A stretch of DNA of 64,000 nucleotides from Flavobacterium hydatis (GCF_000737695.1 NZ_JPRM01000011.1:21811-85810); one strand, 5' to 3'; counted from the stretch's first letter, positions 16,784 to 25,594 are shown. Numbers and translations: made by a program. The notes: generated by a model not told the origin, from the sequence alone.

Positions 16784-17018
16784 TATTCACTAGAGTTTTT
16801 CGTCGTATGTATTTATATTCATTTTTTTGTTTTGAAATTACCTAAGTTGTCCTTTGGACAAACACATCCTACAAGTACATTTTATTTAAAATTATCTCAA
16901 TTCCATCTTCTTGGTATTAAGGGTTTTATGTATTTTTTATTTAATTTTGCTGAAGCAACTCTTGGGTTTCAGAAGAAAAATCATGTCTTATTTTTTAACC
17001 CTAACTTCAACTATTGAA
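16784..17018 (+). promoter_or_regulatory. remainder of the long 5' leader of the arginine operon
   Basis: About 235 bases lie between the leader peptide stop and the start of the first enzyme gene. They contain the perfect hairpin TTGTCC-TTT-GGACAA (16847-16861), a run of T after the possible TAGAG stem (16796-16800) and a weak TTCAA/TTGAA hairpin just before the ATG at 17019. Reading frames here can only be opened with TTG codons and show no family resemblance, so I treat this as untranslated leader. Confidence 0.45.
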
Positions 17019-17636
17019 ATGAAGATCTCTATTGTTGTAACACAAGAAGAACATTATAAATATGCGCAAGAAATATGCGATACTATAGAGTCGTCTGCCT
17101 TATTGAGAGGTACCGGAATTGCTAAAAGAACTCCTGAATATATCCAAAAAAAGATGGAAAACAGGGATGCATTGATTGCTTTGGCAGATGGTAAATTTGC
17201 AGGTTTTTGTTATATCGAAAGCTGGCAACATGGCAAATTTGTGGCTCATTCTGGATTGATAGTACATCCGGATTACAGAAATTTAGGTTTAGCCAAAAAA
17301 ATCAAATCTAAAGTTTTTGATTACTCCTTAGAAAAATTTCCAGATGCTAAAATATTTGGAATCACAACTGGTTTAGCAGTTATGAAAATCAATTCGGATT
17401 TAGGATACAAACCAGTTCCTTTCTCAGAACTTACAAGTGATCCAAGCTTTTGGGCAGGTTGCAAAACTTGTACGAATTATGAAATATTAAAAAGTAAAGA
17501 TAATAAAATGTGCTTATGCACAGGAATGTTGTACGATCCAAAAGAAAAACAGAAGGATCCACCAAAACATCCTTTTAACGTAAAAGTACTCAATAGATTA
17601 AAATCAATTAAACAAGCCCTTTTCTTAAAAAAATAA
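17019..17636 (+). CDS. GNAT N-acyltransferase, probable N-acylglutamate synthase of the arginine pathway
   Basis: A 205-residue GNAT. The acyl-CoA loop is HPDYRNLGLAKKIK at 83-96, and ALIALADGKFAGFCYIESW at 51-69 is the central strand pair. The C-terminal part adds C148, C151, C165 and C167 in CKTC and CLC, a possible metal site. It leads the arginine gene cluster, 4 bases before argG, where an enzyme adding an acetyl or succinyl group to glutamate is needed and no classical argA or argJ is present. From memory, mutant work in Bacteroides thetaiotaomicron assigned a similarly placed GNAT to this step. I prefer the ATG at 17019; another in-frame ATG at 16983 would add 12 residues. Confidence 0.8.
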   Translation: MKISIVVTQEEHYKYAQEICDTIESSALLRGTGIAKRTPEYIQKKMENRDALIALADGKFAGFCYIESWQHGKFVAHSGLIVHPDYRNLGLAKKIKSKVFDYSLEKFPDAKIFGITTGLAVMKINSDLGYKPVPFSELTSDPSFWAGCKTCTNYEILKSKDNKMCLCTGMLYDPKEKQKDPPKHPFNVKVLNRLKSIKQALFLKK

Positions 17637-17640
17637 AATT

Positions 17641-18834
17641 ATGAAAAAAGTTGTATTAGCTTATAGCGGAGGATTAGATACTTCGTATTGCCTTAAATAT
17701 TTAAAAAATGAAAAAGGATATGAAGTCCACACTGTACTTATTAATACAGGAGGTTTCGATGAAGAAGAATTAAATGCTATTGAAGAAAGAGCTTACGAAT
17801 TAGGAAGTGCACAACATGCAAATCTTACCATCGTAGATAAGTATTATGATAAAGCTATAAAATATTTGATTTTTGGAAATGTATTAAAAAATAATACCTA
17901 TCCATTATCTGTAAGTGCTGAGCGTGTTTTTCAGGCTATTGAAGCAATAAAATATGCTAAAAAAGTAGGAGCAGAAGCGATTGCACACGGAAGTACAGGA
18001 GCAGGAAATGATCAAATTAGATTTGATTTAATTTTCCAGACAATCGCTCCGGAAATTGAAATTATTACCCCAATTAGAGATTTAAAATTGTCGAGACAAG
18101 AAGAAGTAGATTATTTGTCTAAAAACGGCGTTCATTATTCTTGGGAAAAAGCACAATATTCTATCAATAAAGGACTTTGGGGAACAAGTGTAGGAGGAAA
18201 AGAAACCTTAACTTCAGGCAAACCATTACCTAGTGAAGCGTATCCTTCGCAATTACAAAAAGAAGGTGAAGAAAAAGTGACTTTACATTTTGAACAAGGA
18301 GAATTAGTTGGGATAAATGGTAAAACAGATAAACCATCAAACAATATTGTGGCGCTTGAAAAACTAGCAAATGCATACGCAATAGGTAGAGATATTCACG
18401 TAGGTGATACCATTATAGGTATTAAAGGAAGAGTAGGTTTTGAAGCTGCTGCACCATTAATTATCATCAAAGCGCACCATTTATTAGAGAAGCATACACT
18501 TGGTAAATGGCAACAATATTGGAAAGAGCAATTAGGAAACTGGTACGGAATGTTGTTTCACGAAGGTCAGTTTTTGGATCCAGTAATGCGTAACATTGAG
18601 ACGTTTTTACAAGACACACAAAAAACGGTTAATGGAGTTGTAACTGTTTCTCTTAAACCATACCATTTTTCGCTTGACGGAATCGAATCAGATAATGATT
18701 TAATGAATACAGGATTTGGTCAATATGGGGAAATGAATAATGCTTGGACATCTGATGATGCCAAAGGATTTATTAAGATTTTAGGAAATGCTCAAAACAT
18801 ATTTTCATCTGTAAATCACTTAGACTATGATTAA
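17641..18834 (+). CDS. argG: argininosuccinate synthase
   Basis: ArgG joins citrulline and aspartate with ATP to make argininosuccinate in the cytoplasm. The ATP-pyrophosphatase motif AYSGGLDTS is at 7-15, HGSTGAGNDQIRFD lies near 120, and SINKGLWGTSVGGKE is typical of the Bacteroidota form. The 397-residue length is normal. It starts 4 bases after the GNAT gene and its end overlaps the argC start by 8 bases, so it sits firmly inside one operon. Confidence 0.97.
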   Translation: MKKVVLAYSGGLDTSYCLKYLKNEKGYEVHTVLINTGGFDEEELNAIEERAYELGSAQHANLTIVDKYYDKAIKYLIFGNVLKNNTYPLSVSAERVFQAIEAIKYAKKVGAEAIAHGSTGAGNDQIRFDLIFQTIAPEIEIITPIRDLKLSRQEEVDYLSKNGVHYSWEKAQYSINKGLWGTSVGGKETLTSGKPLPSEAYPSQLQKEGEEKVTLHFEQGELVGINGKTDKPSNNIVALEKLANAYAIGRDIHVGDTIIGIKGRVGFEAAAPLIIIKAHHLLEKHTLGKWQQYWKEQLGNWYGMLFHEGQFLDPVMRNIETFLQDTQKTVNGVVTVSLKPYHFSLDGIESDNDLMNTGFGQYGEMNNAWTSDDAKGFIKILGNAQNIFSSVNHLDYD

Positions 18835-19804
18835 TGTTGGAATAATTGGCGGTTCAGGCTACACAGCTGGTGAATTGATAAGAATATTGATGTATCACCC
18901 AAATGTAAACATCGATTTTGTTTACAGCACAACCAATGCTGGAAAGCCACTTTCGGTAGCGCATCACGATTTATTGGGTGATATAGAAATGGATTTTACA
19001 GATGTTCTTAATCCAGATGTAAATGTGTTGTTTTTGTGTTTAGGTCACGGAAGATCAGTTTCGTTTCTAAAAGAAAATAAATTTGCAGGTCATACCAAAA
19101 TCATTGATTTAGGAAATGATTTTAGATTAAATAAAGACGCTAATTTCGATGGAAAAGAATTCATTTATGGTTTACCAGAATTGAATAAAACGGCTATCAA
19201 AAAAGCACAATTTATTGCCAATCCAGGTTGTTTTGCAACAGCGATTCAACTAGCATTATTACCACTAGCAAAGAATGAGTTATTAAAAAACGATGTGCAT
19301 ATTAATGCAACAACAGGAAGTACGGGAGCTGGAGTTAGTCCTTCAGAAACTACGCATTTTAGTTGGAGATCAAACAATATGTCGCATTACAAAGCATTTG
19401 ATCATCAGCATTTAGGCGAAATAAATCAAAGCATAAATCAATTACAAGCGGATTATTCAAACGAATTGTTATTTATTCCGAATAGAGGAGATTTTGCAAG
19501 AGGAATTTTTGCAACTTTATATACGACTATCGAAGAAAGTTTAGATGAAATCGTTGCTAAATACGAAGATTTTTATAAAAACGAACCATTTGTAACCGTT
19601 ACTACGACTAATATCAATATGAAACAAGTTGTACAAACTAACAAATGCATTATAAGTTTAACCAAAAGTGGAAACCGGGTATTGATTACTTCAATAATCG
19701 ATAACCTAACCAAAGGCGCTGCTGGACAAGCAATTCAAAACATGAATTTAATGTTTGGATTATCAGAAACGACAGGTTTACATTTAAAACCAAGCGGATT
19801 TTAA
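18827..19804 (+). CDS. argC: N-acyl-gamma-glutamyl-phosphate reductase
   Basis: ArgC reduces the acylated glutamyl phosphate to the semialdehyde with NADPH. The Rossmann motif GIIGGSGYTAGEL is at residues 5-17. The catalytic cysteine is C135 in NPGCFATA, and ATTGSTGAGVSPSE and the DHQHLGEI block contain the conserved His region. At 325 residues it is a full-length type 1 enzyme. The start codon overlaps the end of argG. The acyl group may be succinyl rather than acetyl in this phylum. Confidence 0.95.
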   Translation: MINVGIIGGSGYTAGELIRILMYHPNVNIDFVYSTTNAGKPLSVAHHDLLGDIEMDFTDVLNPDVNVLFLCLGHGRSVSFLKENKFAGHTKIIDLGNDFRLNKDANFDGKEFIYGLPELNKTAIKKAQFIANPGCFATAIQLALLPLAKNELLKNDVHINATTGSTGAGVSPSETTHFSWRSNNMSHYKAFDHQHLGEINQSINQLQADYSNELLFIPNRGDFARGIFATLYTTIEESLDEIVAKYEDFYKNEPFVTVTTTNINMKQVVQTNKCIISLTKSGNRVLITSIIDNLTKGAAGQAIQNMNLMFGLSETTGLHLKPSGF

Positions 19805-19883
19805 ATTGGTTGTTGATACGGTTAATCGTGAATTCGGTTAATCGATTAAACAAATAACCGATTAAACATTTAAACAAAAAAAG
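19805..19883. repeat. ATTAAAC/GGTTAATCG repeat tract before argD
   Basis: The gap between argC and argD is filled by short repeats of GGTTAATCG, CGATTAAAC and CATTTAAAC units and runs directly into the argD ATG through an A-rich end. The same family occurs before argF' (24510-24560) and after proB (24200-24230). I see no separate promoter in it. Confidence 0.6.
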
Positions 19884-21023
19884 ATGAACTTATTTAACGT
19901 ATACCCACTTTATGACATAACTCCTGTAAAAGCATTAGATTGTACTATTACAGACGATAAAGGAATAGAGTATTTAGACTTATATAGTGGTCATGGAGTA
20001 ATCTCTATTGGTCATACACAACCAGATTATGTAGCAAAACTTAAAAACCAATTAGATAATTTAGGTTTTTATTCGAATGCAATTCAGAATCCTTTACAAG
20101 TAGAATTAGCTGAAAAGCTAGGAAAGCTTTCGGGATTAGAAGATTATGAATTGTTTTTGTGCAGTTCAGGAGCTGAGGCTAATGAAAATGCTTTGAAGCT
20201 AGCTTCATTCCATAACGGGAAATCAAGAGTTGTAGCTTTTGATAACTCTTTTCACGGGAGAACTTCTGCGGCAGTTGCTGTTACAGACAATAAAAAAATT
20301 GTTGCTCCAATAAATGCGCAACAAGTAGTTACTTTTCTGCCTCTTAATAATATCGAATTAGTAGAAGCTGAACTTGCAAAAGGAGATGTTTCGAGTGTAA
20401 TTATCGAAGGAATTCAAGGAGTAGGAGGTTTAGATGAAGGAACAACTGAATTTTTTCAGGCTTTAGAAAAAGCTTGTAAAAAACATGGTGCAGTTTTAAT
20501 TTTAGACGAAGTACAATCAGGTTACGGAAGAAGCGGAAAGTTTTTTGCGTACCAACATCACAATATCAAAGCCGATATTATTTCGGTAGCAAAAGGAATG
20601 GGGAATGGTTTTCCGGTTGGAGCTATTTTGATTTCACCTGAATTTGAAGCTAGTTTCGGATTATTAGGAACTACTTTCGGCGGAAGTCATTTATCTTGTG
20701 CGGCAGGAATTGCAGTTCTGGATGTAATCGAAAAATTGAAATTACAGGATAATGTAAACGAAGTTTCTGCTTACTTTTTTGAGCAAATCAAGCAAGTTCC
20801 TCAAATCAAACAAGTAAAAGGAAAAGGATTAATGCTTGGAGTAGAATTTGATTTTGAGATTGCACCGCTTCGTAAAAAGCTTATTGTCGAGAAACATATT
20901 TTTACAGGAAGTGCCAACAACAAAAATCTATTGAGAATTTTGCCGCCATTAACAGTGAAAAAATCTGATATAGATACATTTATCGTTGCATTAAAAGAAA
21001 GTTTAGAAGAACTTAAATACTAA
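19884..21023 (+). CDS. argD: acetylornithine/succinylornithine aminotransferase
   Basis: ArgD transfers an amino group from glutamate to the acylated semialdehyde. The 379-residue class III PLP enzyme has CSSGAEANENALKLA at 93-107, the FHGRT motif at 123-127, D208 in LILDEVQSGYGRSG, and the PLP lysine K237 in SVAKGMGNGFPVGA. The C-terminal LLRILPPLTV is normal. Its stop overlaps the start of the next frame by one base. Substrate choice between acetyl and succinyl forms cannot be read from motifs. Confidence 0.95.
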   Translation: MNLFNVYPLYDITPVKALDCTITDDKGIEYLDLYSGHGVISIGHTQPDYVAKLKNQLDNLGFYSNAIQNPLQVELAEKLGKLSGLEDYELFLCSSGAEANENALKLASFHNGKSRVVAFDNSFHGRTSAAVAVTDNKKIVAPINAQQVVTFLPLNNIELVEAELAKGDVSSVIIEGIQGVGGLDEGTTEFFQALEKACKKHGAVLILDEVQSGYGRSGKFFAYQHHNIKADIISVAKGMGNGFPVGAILISPEFEASFGLLGTTFGGSHLSCAAGIAVLDVIEKLKLQDNVNEVSAYFFEQIKQVPQIKQVKGKGLMLGVEFDFEIAPLRKKLIVEKHIFTGSANNKNLLRILPPLTVKKSDIDTFIVALKESLEELKY

Positions 21024-21460
21024 TGAAAGTATTAAAAAGTATTTGGGGTGTAGTATTGATAATTAGTGTTTTATTACCAATGCTGCTTTTTCTGAATCCA
21101 TTTGCGTGGGGGATGAGAAGAACTCCCGAATATACGCCTTCTGCAGGACTTGAAAAAAATTTGAAAAAAATGCAAAATGAAATCAATGAGCAAGAAGATA
21201 TAGAAATTGATATTTATAATAATAAAGCTAATCTATGGTATCTGAGAGATTGTGAAAATCTAAAACTCGATTCCTTAGAAAATTTTAAGATTGAACTTTC
21301 TGAAGTTAGAAGTGATTCTTTTATTAAAGAAAAAATTAATAAATATGCACCTTTAATAGAGAAAGAAATTGGTGATAAATGCTATGATTCTTTGATATTT
21401 ACTTATAAAATGAAAGGGAATGAATTAGATGAATTTGTTTCCGCATTTAAAATTAAATAA
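21023..21460 (+). CDS. membrane-anchored protein of unknown function
   Basis: I do not recognise a family. The 145-residue product has one hydrophobic N-terminal segment (WGVVLIISVLLPMLLFLNPFAWGM, residues 8-31) that is a signal anchor or uncleaved signal, then a hydrophilic mostly helical domain rich in Glu, Lys and Asn with two cysteines. It overlaps the argD stop and is followed one base later by another membrane gene. The two interrupt the biosynthetic order argD-proA and are not known arginine enzymes. Confidence 0.65.
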   Translation: MKVLKSIWGVVLIISVLLPMLLFLNPFAWGMRRTPEYTPSAGLEKNLKKMQNEINEQEDIEIDIYNNKANLWYLRDCENLKLDSLENFKIELSEVRSDSFIKEKINKYAPLIEKEIGDKCYDSLIFTYKMKGNELDEFVSAFKIK

Positions 21461-21461
21461 A

Positions 21462-21788
21462 ATGAAAAAGAGCTTTTTAATTTCGGACTTGTTTCTTAAG
21501 TATCAGTCGATAGTCTATTTGTTTATTATTTTGTGGGCTCTTTTAATTGCAAATTTTCAGAACCTATTTGTTATTTGGAAATATATAGAATTGATTAATA
21601 GAATTGTCTTTTTTGTGTATTTTTTAATTGGATTATCTTCAGTTATAATATTGATAATGCAGATTTCAGGGATTTATTTTTCCTCGGAAAATAACATAAA
21701 AAGACGCGTATGGATAGTCGTAAATATTTTACTCTATTATGGAGTTTTATCCGGAGATTTATATCTCTCAACACAATTTAGATTTTAG
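21462..21788 (+). CDS. small integral membrane protein of unknown function
   Basis: Starting from the ATG at 21462, one base after the previous stop, the product is 108 residues with about three membrane segments (YLFIILWALLIANF, IVFFVYFLIGLSSVIILIMQI, IVVNILLYYGVLSGDLYL). An upstream ATG at 21429 in the same frame would overlap the previous gene by 32 bases and is less likely. No family is recognised. It pairs with the 21023 gene, and both lie inside the arginine/proline operon. Confidence 0.62.
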   Translation: MKKSFLISDLFLKYQSIVYLFIILWALLIANFQNLFVIWKYIELINRIVFFVYFLIGLSSVIILIMQISGIYFSSENNIKRRVWIVVNILLYYGVLSGDLYLSTQFRF

Positions 21789-21820
21789 AAAACAACCAAG
21801 AACAACCAACTACAAAAATT

Positions 21821-23017
21821 ATGAACCACCACTTATCAATTGAAAAGCGAAATTTGGTTTTACTCTCGATGGCAAAGCTTGTCGAAGAGGAAAGAAACCA
21901 AATTATTCTGACGAATCAAGCTGATTTGGCCGCTTACAATGGCGCAGATTTAGCGATGGAAGAACGTTTAAAAGTAGATAACGCCAAGATTGATGAAATG
22001 ATTTTATCATTAAACCAACTGGCATCTCAAGAAGATCCAGTTGGCGTGGAAAGGTTTTATTTTGTGCATGAAAACGGAATTAAAGTCAGTAATAAAACAG
22101 CAGCTTTTGGTACGATATTAATTATTTACGAATCAAGACCCGATGTAACTATCGAAGCTGGAGGAATTGCCTTTAAATCTGGAAATAAAATTTTGCTAAA
22201 AGGCGGAAAAGAAGCTCTGAAATCTAATTTAAAGATTGTGAGTTTATGGCATCAGGCTTTAAAGGAAAATAATGTTTCGACTGAATGGGTTGAATATTTA
22301 AATTTCAATCGTCAGGAAACACAAGCTTTCTTAGAGAAACCAACGCAAAAAGTAGATTTAATTGTACCTCGTGGTGGCGAAAAATTGATAGAGTTTGTAA
22401 AAGCCCATGCTACTTGTCCCGTAATTGTAAGTGGACGTGGAAATAATTTTGTTTACGTACATAAAGAAGCAGATACAGATATTGCGTTAAAAGTGATTCT
22501 TAATGCAAAAACGTCTAAAATCTCAGCATGTAATGCAGTTGATAAGGTTTTGATAGATCCACAATTGCCAAATTTCGAAGGTTTTTTGGCTATTTTAATA
22601 GAAGAGCTAGAAGAGTCCAAAGTCGAGATTATTGTAGATAAAACATTAGAATCTTTTGCAAATACAAGTGTTTTAAAAGATGAAGATATTTGGTACGAAG
22701 AATTTCTAGATTATAAAATCGTACTAGGAACAATTGATTCCGAGCAAGATGCTATTGCAAAAATAAATAAATATTGTGGCGGACATTCGGCTGCAATTAT
22801 TACAAGAAATGCAGCTATTGCTCAGGAATTTATGGAATCTATAGATGCAGCAGCAGTTTATCATAATGCATCAACTCGATTTACCGATGGAGGACAACTT
22901 GGCTTAGGCGGAGAATTAGCCATAAGTACAGATAAATTGCACCAACGGGGACCAATTGGTTTGCAACATCTGGTTACCAATAAGTGGTATATTTACGGAG
23001 AAGGGCAAATTCGTTAG
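21821..23017 (+). CDS. proA: gamma-glutamyl phosphate reductase
   Basis: ProA reduces glutamyl-5-phosphate to the semialdehyde in proline synthesis. The 398-residue aldehyde-dehydrogenase-fold protein has IIYESRPDVT at 101-110, KGGKEA at 127-132, PRGGEKLI near 183, and the catalytic C237 in SACNAVDK. The C-terminal HNASTRFTDGGQLGLGGE is family-typical. It precedes proB, reversing the common proB-proA order, and the two are parted by 414 bases of repeats. Confidence 0.95.
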   Translation: MNHHLSIEKRNLVLLSMAKLVEEERNQIILTNQADLAAYNGADLAMEERLKVDNAKIDEMILSLNQLASQEDPVGVERFYFVHENGIKVSNKTAAFGTILIIYESRPDVTIEAGGIAFKSGNKILLKGGKEALKSNLKIVSLWHQALKENNVSTEWVEYLNFNRQETQAFLEKPTQKVDLIVPRGGEKLIEFVKAHATCPVIVSGRGNNFVYVHKEADTDIALKVILNAKTSKISACNAVDKVLIDPQLPNFEGFLAILIEELEESKVEIIVDKTLESFANTSVLKDEDIWYEEFLDYKIVLGTIDSEQDAIAKINKYCGGHSAAIITRNAAIAQEFMESIDAAAVYHNASTRFTDGGQLGLGGELAISTDKLHQRGPIGLQHLVTNKWYIYGEGQIR

Positions 23018-23431
23018 AATTTTAGATTTTAGAGTTCAGATTTTAGAGTTCAGATTTTAGATTGATGATTAACGATTTTTGATTTCAGATATAGCTTTGC
23101 GAACTCAGCGTTTGTAAACACAAACAATATAAAAAAACTTGCGCCCTTTGCGGTTAATTTAAGATTGTCGATTAACGATTTTAGATTTCAGATATAGCTT
23201 TGCGAACTCAGCGTTTATAAAGGTTTAGAATATAAAAACCTTGCGCCCTTTGCGGTTATTTTTTTGATTTTAGATTGATGAATAACGATTTTAGATTTCC
23301 GATATAGCTTTGCGAACTCAGCGTTTGTAAACACAAACAGAATATTAAACCTTGCGCCCTTTGCGGTAAAACGTTTACAATATAAAAAAACTTAGAGCCT
23401 TAGTAACTCAGAACCTTAGCCACTTAAAAAA
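23018..23431. repeat. three tandem ~105-base repeat copies between proA and proB
   Basis: No gene is present. Three imperfect tandem copies lie at about 23061-23162, 23163-23272 and 23273-23368. Each begins with GATTAACGATTTT-like sequence, then TTTGCGAACTCAGCGTTT and ends in CTTGCGCCCTTTGCGGT. A further tract with CTTAG/CTCAG units (23390-23428) leads into the proB start. Before them, TTTTAGAGTTCAGA occurs twice (23027-23055). The copies are similar enough to have arisen by local duplication. Confidence 0.85.
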
Positions 23432-24193
23432 ATGACTAAAAAAAGGATTTTATTAAAAATAGGAAGCAATACGCTAACCAAAGAAACCAATCATATTTCC
23501 AGAGGAAAGATTGAAGATATTGGAATGCAAATAGCTGCTTTAAATGACAAGTACGAATTTGTAATTGTAAGTTCTGGAGCTATTGCAGCAGCAAAACAAT
23601 TTGTAAAACTAGAAAGCAAAGGCAAGGAAATTATTGTAAAACAAGCTTTGGCATCGATTGGACAACCACATTTAATGCGGATTTTCCATGAGAATTTCAG
23701 CGATTTAGGATTGTTGACCTCGCAATGTTTGTTATCCTATTCAGATTTTGAAAAAGAACAATCTAAAATCAATATTGTAAATACAATAAATGTTTTAGTC
23801 GAGAACAATTACATTCCGATTATCAACGAAAATGATACCGTTGCAACCGACGAGATTCAGTTTGGAGATAACGATAAATTAGCAGCATTAACGGCAGTTT
23901 TGTTAAATGTAGATATCCTGATAATCGCCACAAACACAAGCGGAATTTACACAAAAGCATCTATACATAACGAAGTGCCAGAAACAATCGCATTAGTAAA
24001 TGATTTACAGCTTTTAGAAAAAGAAATTGGAGAATCTAAATCGTCGCACGGAACAGGAGGAATGCAATCAAAAATTGAAGCAGCGGCAATTGCCAAAGCA
24101 GCAAATATTGAAACGTGGATTGTAAACGGATTAGAAGACAATTTCATTTTAAAAGCATTAAAAAACGAAATTCCTTTTACCAAGATTGTATAA
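23432..24193 (+). CDS. proB: glutamate 5-kinase, short form without PUA domain
   Basis: ProB phosphorylates glutamate, the first step to proline. The 253-residue amino-acid kinase has LLKIGSNTLT at residues 7-16, the SSGAIAAAK block, PIINENDTVATDEIQFGDNDKLAA, and SSHGTGGMQSKIEAA. The sequence ends at the kinase domain; the RNA-binding-like PUA domain of the E. coli enzyme is absent, as in other Bacteroidota short forms. Feedback by proline may therefore differ. It is separated from proA and argF' by repeat-filled gaps but stays on the same strand. Confidence 0.95.
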   Translation: MTKKRILLKIGSNTLTKETNHISRGKIEDIGMQIAALNDKYEFVIVSSGAIAAAKQFVKLESKGKEIIVKQALASIGQPHLMRIFHENFSDLGLLTSQCLLSYSDFEKEQSKINIVNTINVLVENNYIPIINENDTVATDEIQFGDNDKLAALTAVLLNVDILIIATNTSGIYTKASIHNEVPETIALVNDLQLLEKEIGESKSSHGTGGMQSKIEAAAIAKAANIETWIVNGLEDNFILKALKNEIPFTKIV

Positions 24194-24563
24194 AGATGTT
24201 GATTTGTTTAATCGTTAATTCGTTTAAATGATAAACTATCTTTTTAATTCGAATTATAATTATTAAAAGGAACACGGATGATACGGATTTTTAGAAATTA
24301 TAATAAGTAAAGAAAAGAAATCTATTTTTTTCAGCGTTTTCGCAATTGCGAATCAGTTTAATCAGCGTCCAAGCACACACAGAATAATAAAAAACTAACA
24401 TAAACTATATTTTTAATTCAAATAATGATGATTGTCAAAAGAAGAACGCGGATAGTGCGGATTTGCTAATGCAAAGACACAAACAAAACAGGTACTATTC
24501 TTAAAAAAGTTGAATTCGGTAATTCGATTAAACAATTAAACAAAAACGATTAAACAATATATT
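24194..24563. repeat. repeat-filled gap between proB and argF'
   Basis: These 370 bases hold no gene. They contain TTTAATCG/ATTCGTTTAA units (24210-24232), two related ACGGAT/GCGGAT segments (24270-24300 and 24440-24480) that share sequence with 8322-8375, and a CGATTAAAC tract (24515-24560) running into the argF' start codon. Two copies of AAACTATnTTTTTAATTC (24232 and 24403) suggest an internal duplication of about 170 bases. No promoter was clear. Confidence 0.7.
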
Positions 24564-25511
24564 ATGAACTATATTTCAATTCAAGATATCAACTCATTAT
24601 CAAAATGGGTAAAAGGTGCGTTAAAAATCAAGAAAAAACCACTAAAAAACCAACACCTAGGTAAGAACAAAACCTTAGGAATGTTGTTCTTTAACCCAAG
24701 TTTAAGAACACGTTTAAGTACTCAAAAAGCAGCTATAAACTTAGGAATGAACGTAATGGTAATGAATTTTACCAACGAAGGCTGGACACTAGAGTTTGAG
24801 GACGGAGCAGTTATGAACTCAGGAGCTTCAGAACATATCAAAGAAGCTGCCGAAGTAGTTTCGCAATACTGCGATATTATTGCCATCAGAGCATTTGCAG
24901 GATTATTAGATAAAGAAAAAGATTATGCTGAAACCGTTATTTCAGGATTTTTAAAATACGCTACAGTTCCAATTGTAAATATGGAAAGTGCGGTTCGTCA
25001 CCCATTGCAATCATTGGCAGACGCAATTACTATGGAAGAGTTTAAGACAAAGCACAAACCAAAAGTAGTACTTTCTTGGGCGCCACATCCTAAAGCATTG
25101 CCACAAGCAGTTGCTAATTCATTCGTAGAAATGATGCAAATGCAAAAAAATGTCGACTTCGTAATTACACATCCAGAAGGATACGAACTAAGTCCAGAAA
25201 TCACGAAAGATTCAAAAATAGAATACGATCAGGATAAAGCATTTGAAAATGCCGATTTTGTTTACGTAAAAAACTGGAGTAACTTTAATGATTACGGAAA
25301 AGTAACCAATTCAGATCCAAATTGGACCGTTACTGCCGATAAAATGGCATTAACCAACAACGGAAAATTCATGCACTGTCTTCCAGTTCGTCGTAACGTA
25401 ATTGTAAGTGATGAAGTTTTAGATAGCGAAAATTCAATAGTAATCGAGCAAGCAAATAACAGAACATACGCTGCACAATTGGTGTTGCAAAAGATTCTTA
25501 AGAAGTTATAA
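24564..25511 (+). CDS. argF': N-acylornithine carbamoyltransferase (succinyl or acetyl form)
   Basis: This 315-residue transcarbamylase makes an acylated citrulline, the route used where ornithine stays blocked. The carbamoyl-phosphate loop is FFNPSLRTR at 42-50, and HCLPVRRNV starts at H271, the form seen in acylornithine rather than ornithine carbamoyltransferases. Bacteroides fragilis uses N-succinylornithine, and Xanthomonas uses N-acetylornithine. I could not place the discriminating loop residue with confidence (EFEDGAVMNSGASEH region). It lies between proB and argB. Confidence 0.9.
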   Translation: MNYISIQDINSLSKWVKGALKIKKKPLKNQHLGKNKTLGMLFFNPSLRTRLSTQKAAINLGMNVMVMNFTNEGWTLEFEDGAVMNSGASEHIKEAAEVVSQYCDIIAIRAFAGLLDKEKDYAETVISGFLKYATVPIVNMESAVRHPLQSLADAITMEEFKTKHKPKVVLSWAPHPKALPQAVANSFVEMMQMQKNVDFVITHPEGYELSPEITKDSKIEYDQDKAFENADFVYVKNWSNFNDYGKVTNSDPNWTVTADKMALTNNGKFMHCLPVRRNVIVSDEVLDSENSIVIEQANNRTYAAQLVLQKILKKL

Positions 25512-25594
25512 ATTAAGTTGCTGAGGTTCTGAGTTACTAAGATGCTAAGTCACTTAGAACCTCAGAACCTTAGCGTCTTAGAACCTCAAAAAAA
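25512..25594. repeat. CTTAGAACCTCAG-type repeat tract before argB
   Basis: The whole gap is made of TTGCTGAGGTTCTGAG, CTAAGTCACTTAG and CTTAGAACCTCAGAACCTTAG units ending in an A run that meets the argB ATG. Related tracts lie before proB (23390), argE (26400) and ackA (49450). The first and second halves are partly inverted relative to each other and could fold. Confidence 0.65.

Noticed and set aside
16832..17017. 61-codon frame in the arginine leader, in the same phase as the leader peptide
   Set aside because: It can only begin at TTG, has no recognisable motif and shares the interval with hairpins, so leader RNA is the simpler reading. Read-through of the leader stop could reach it, but nothing supports that.
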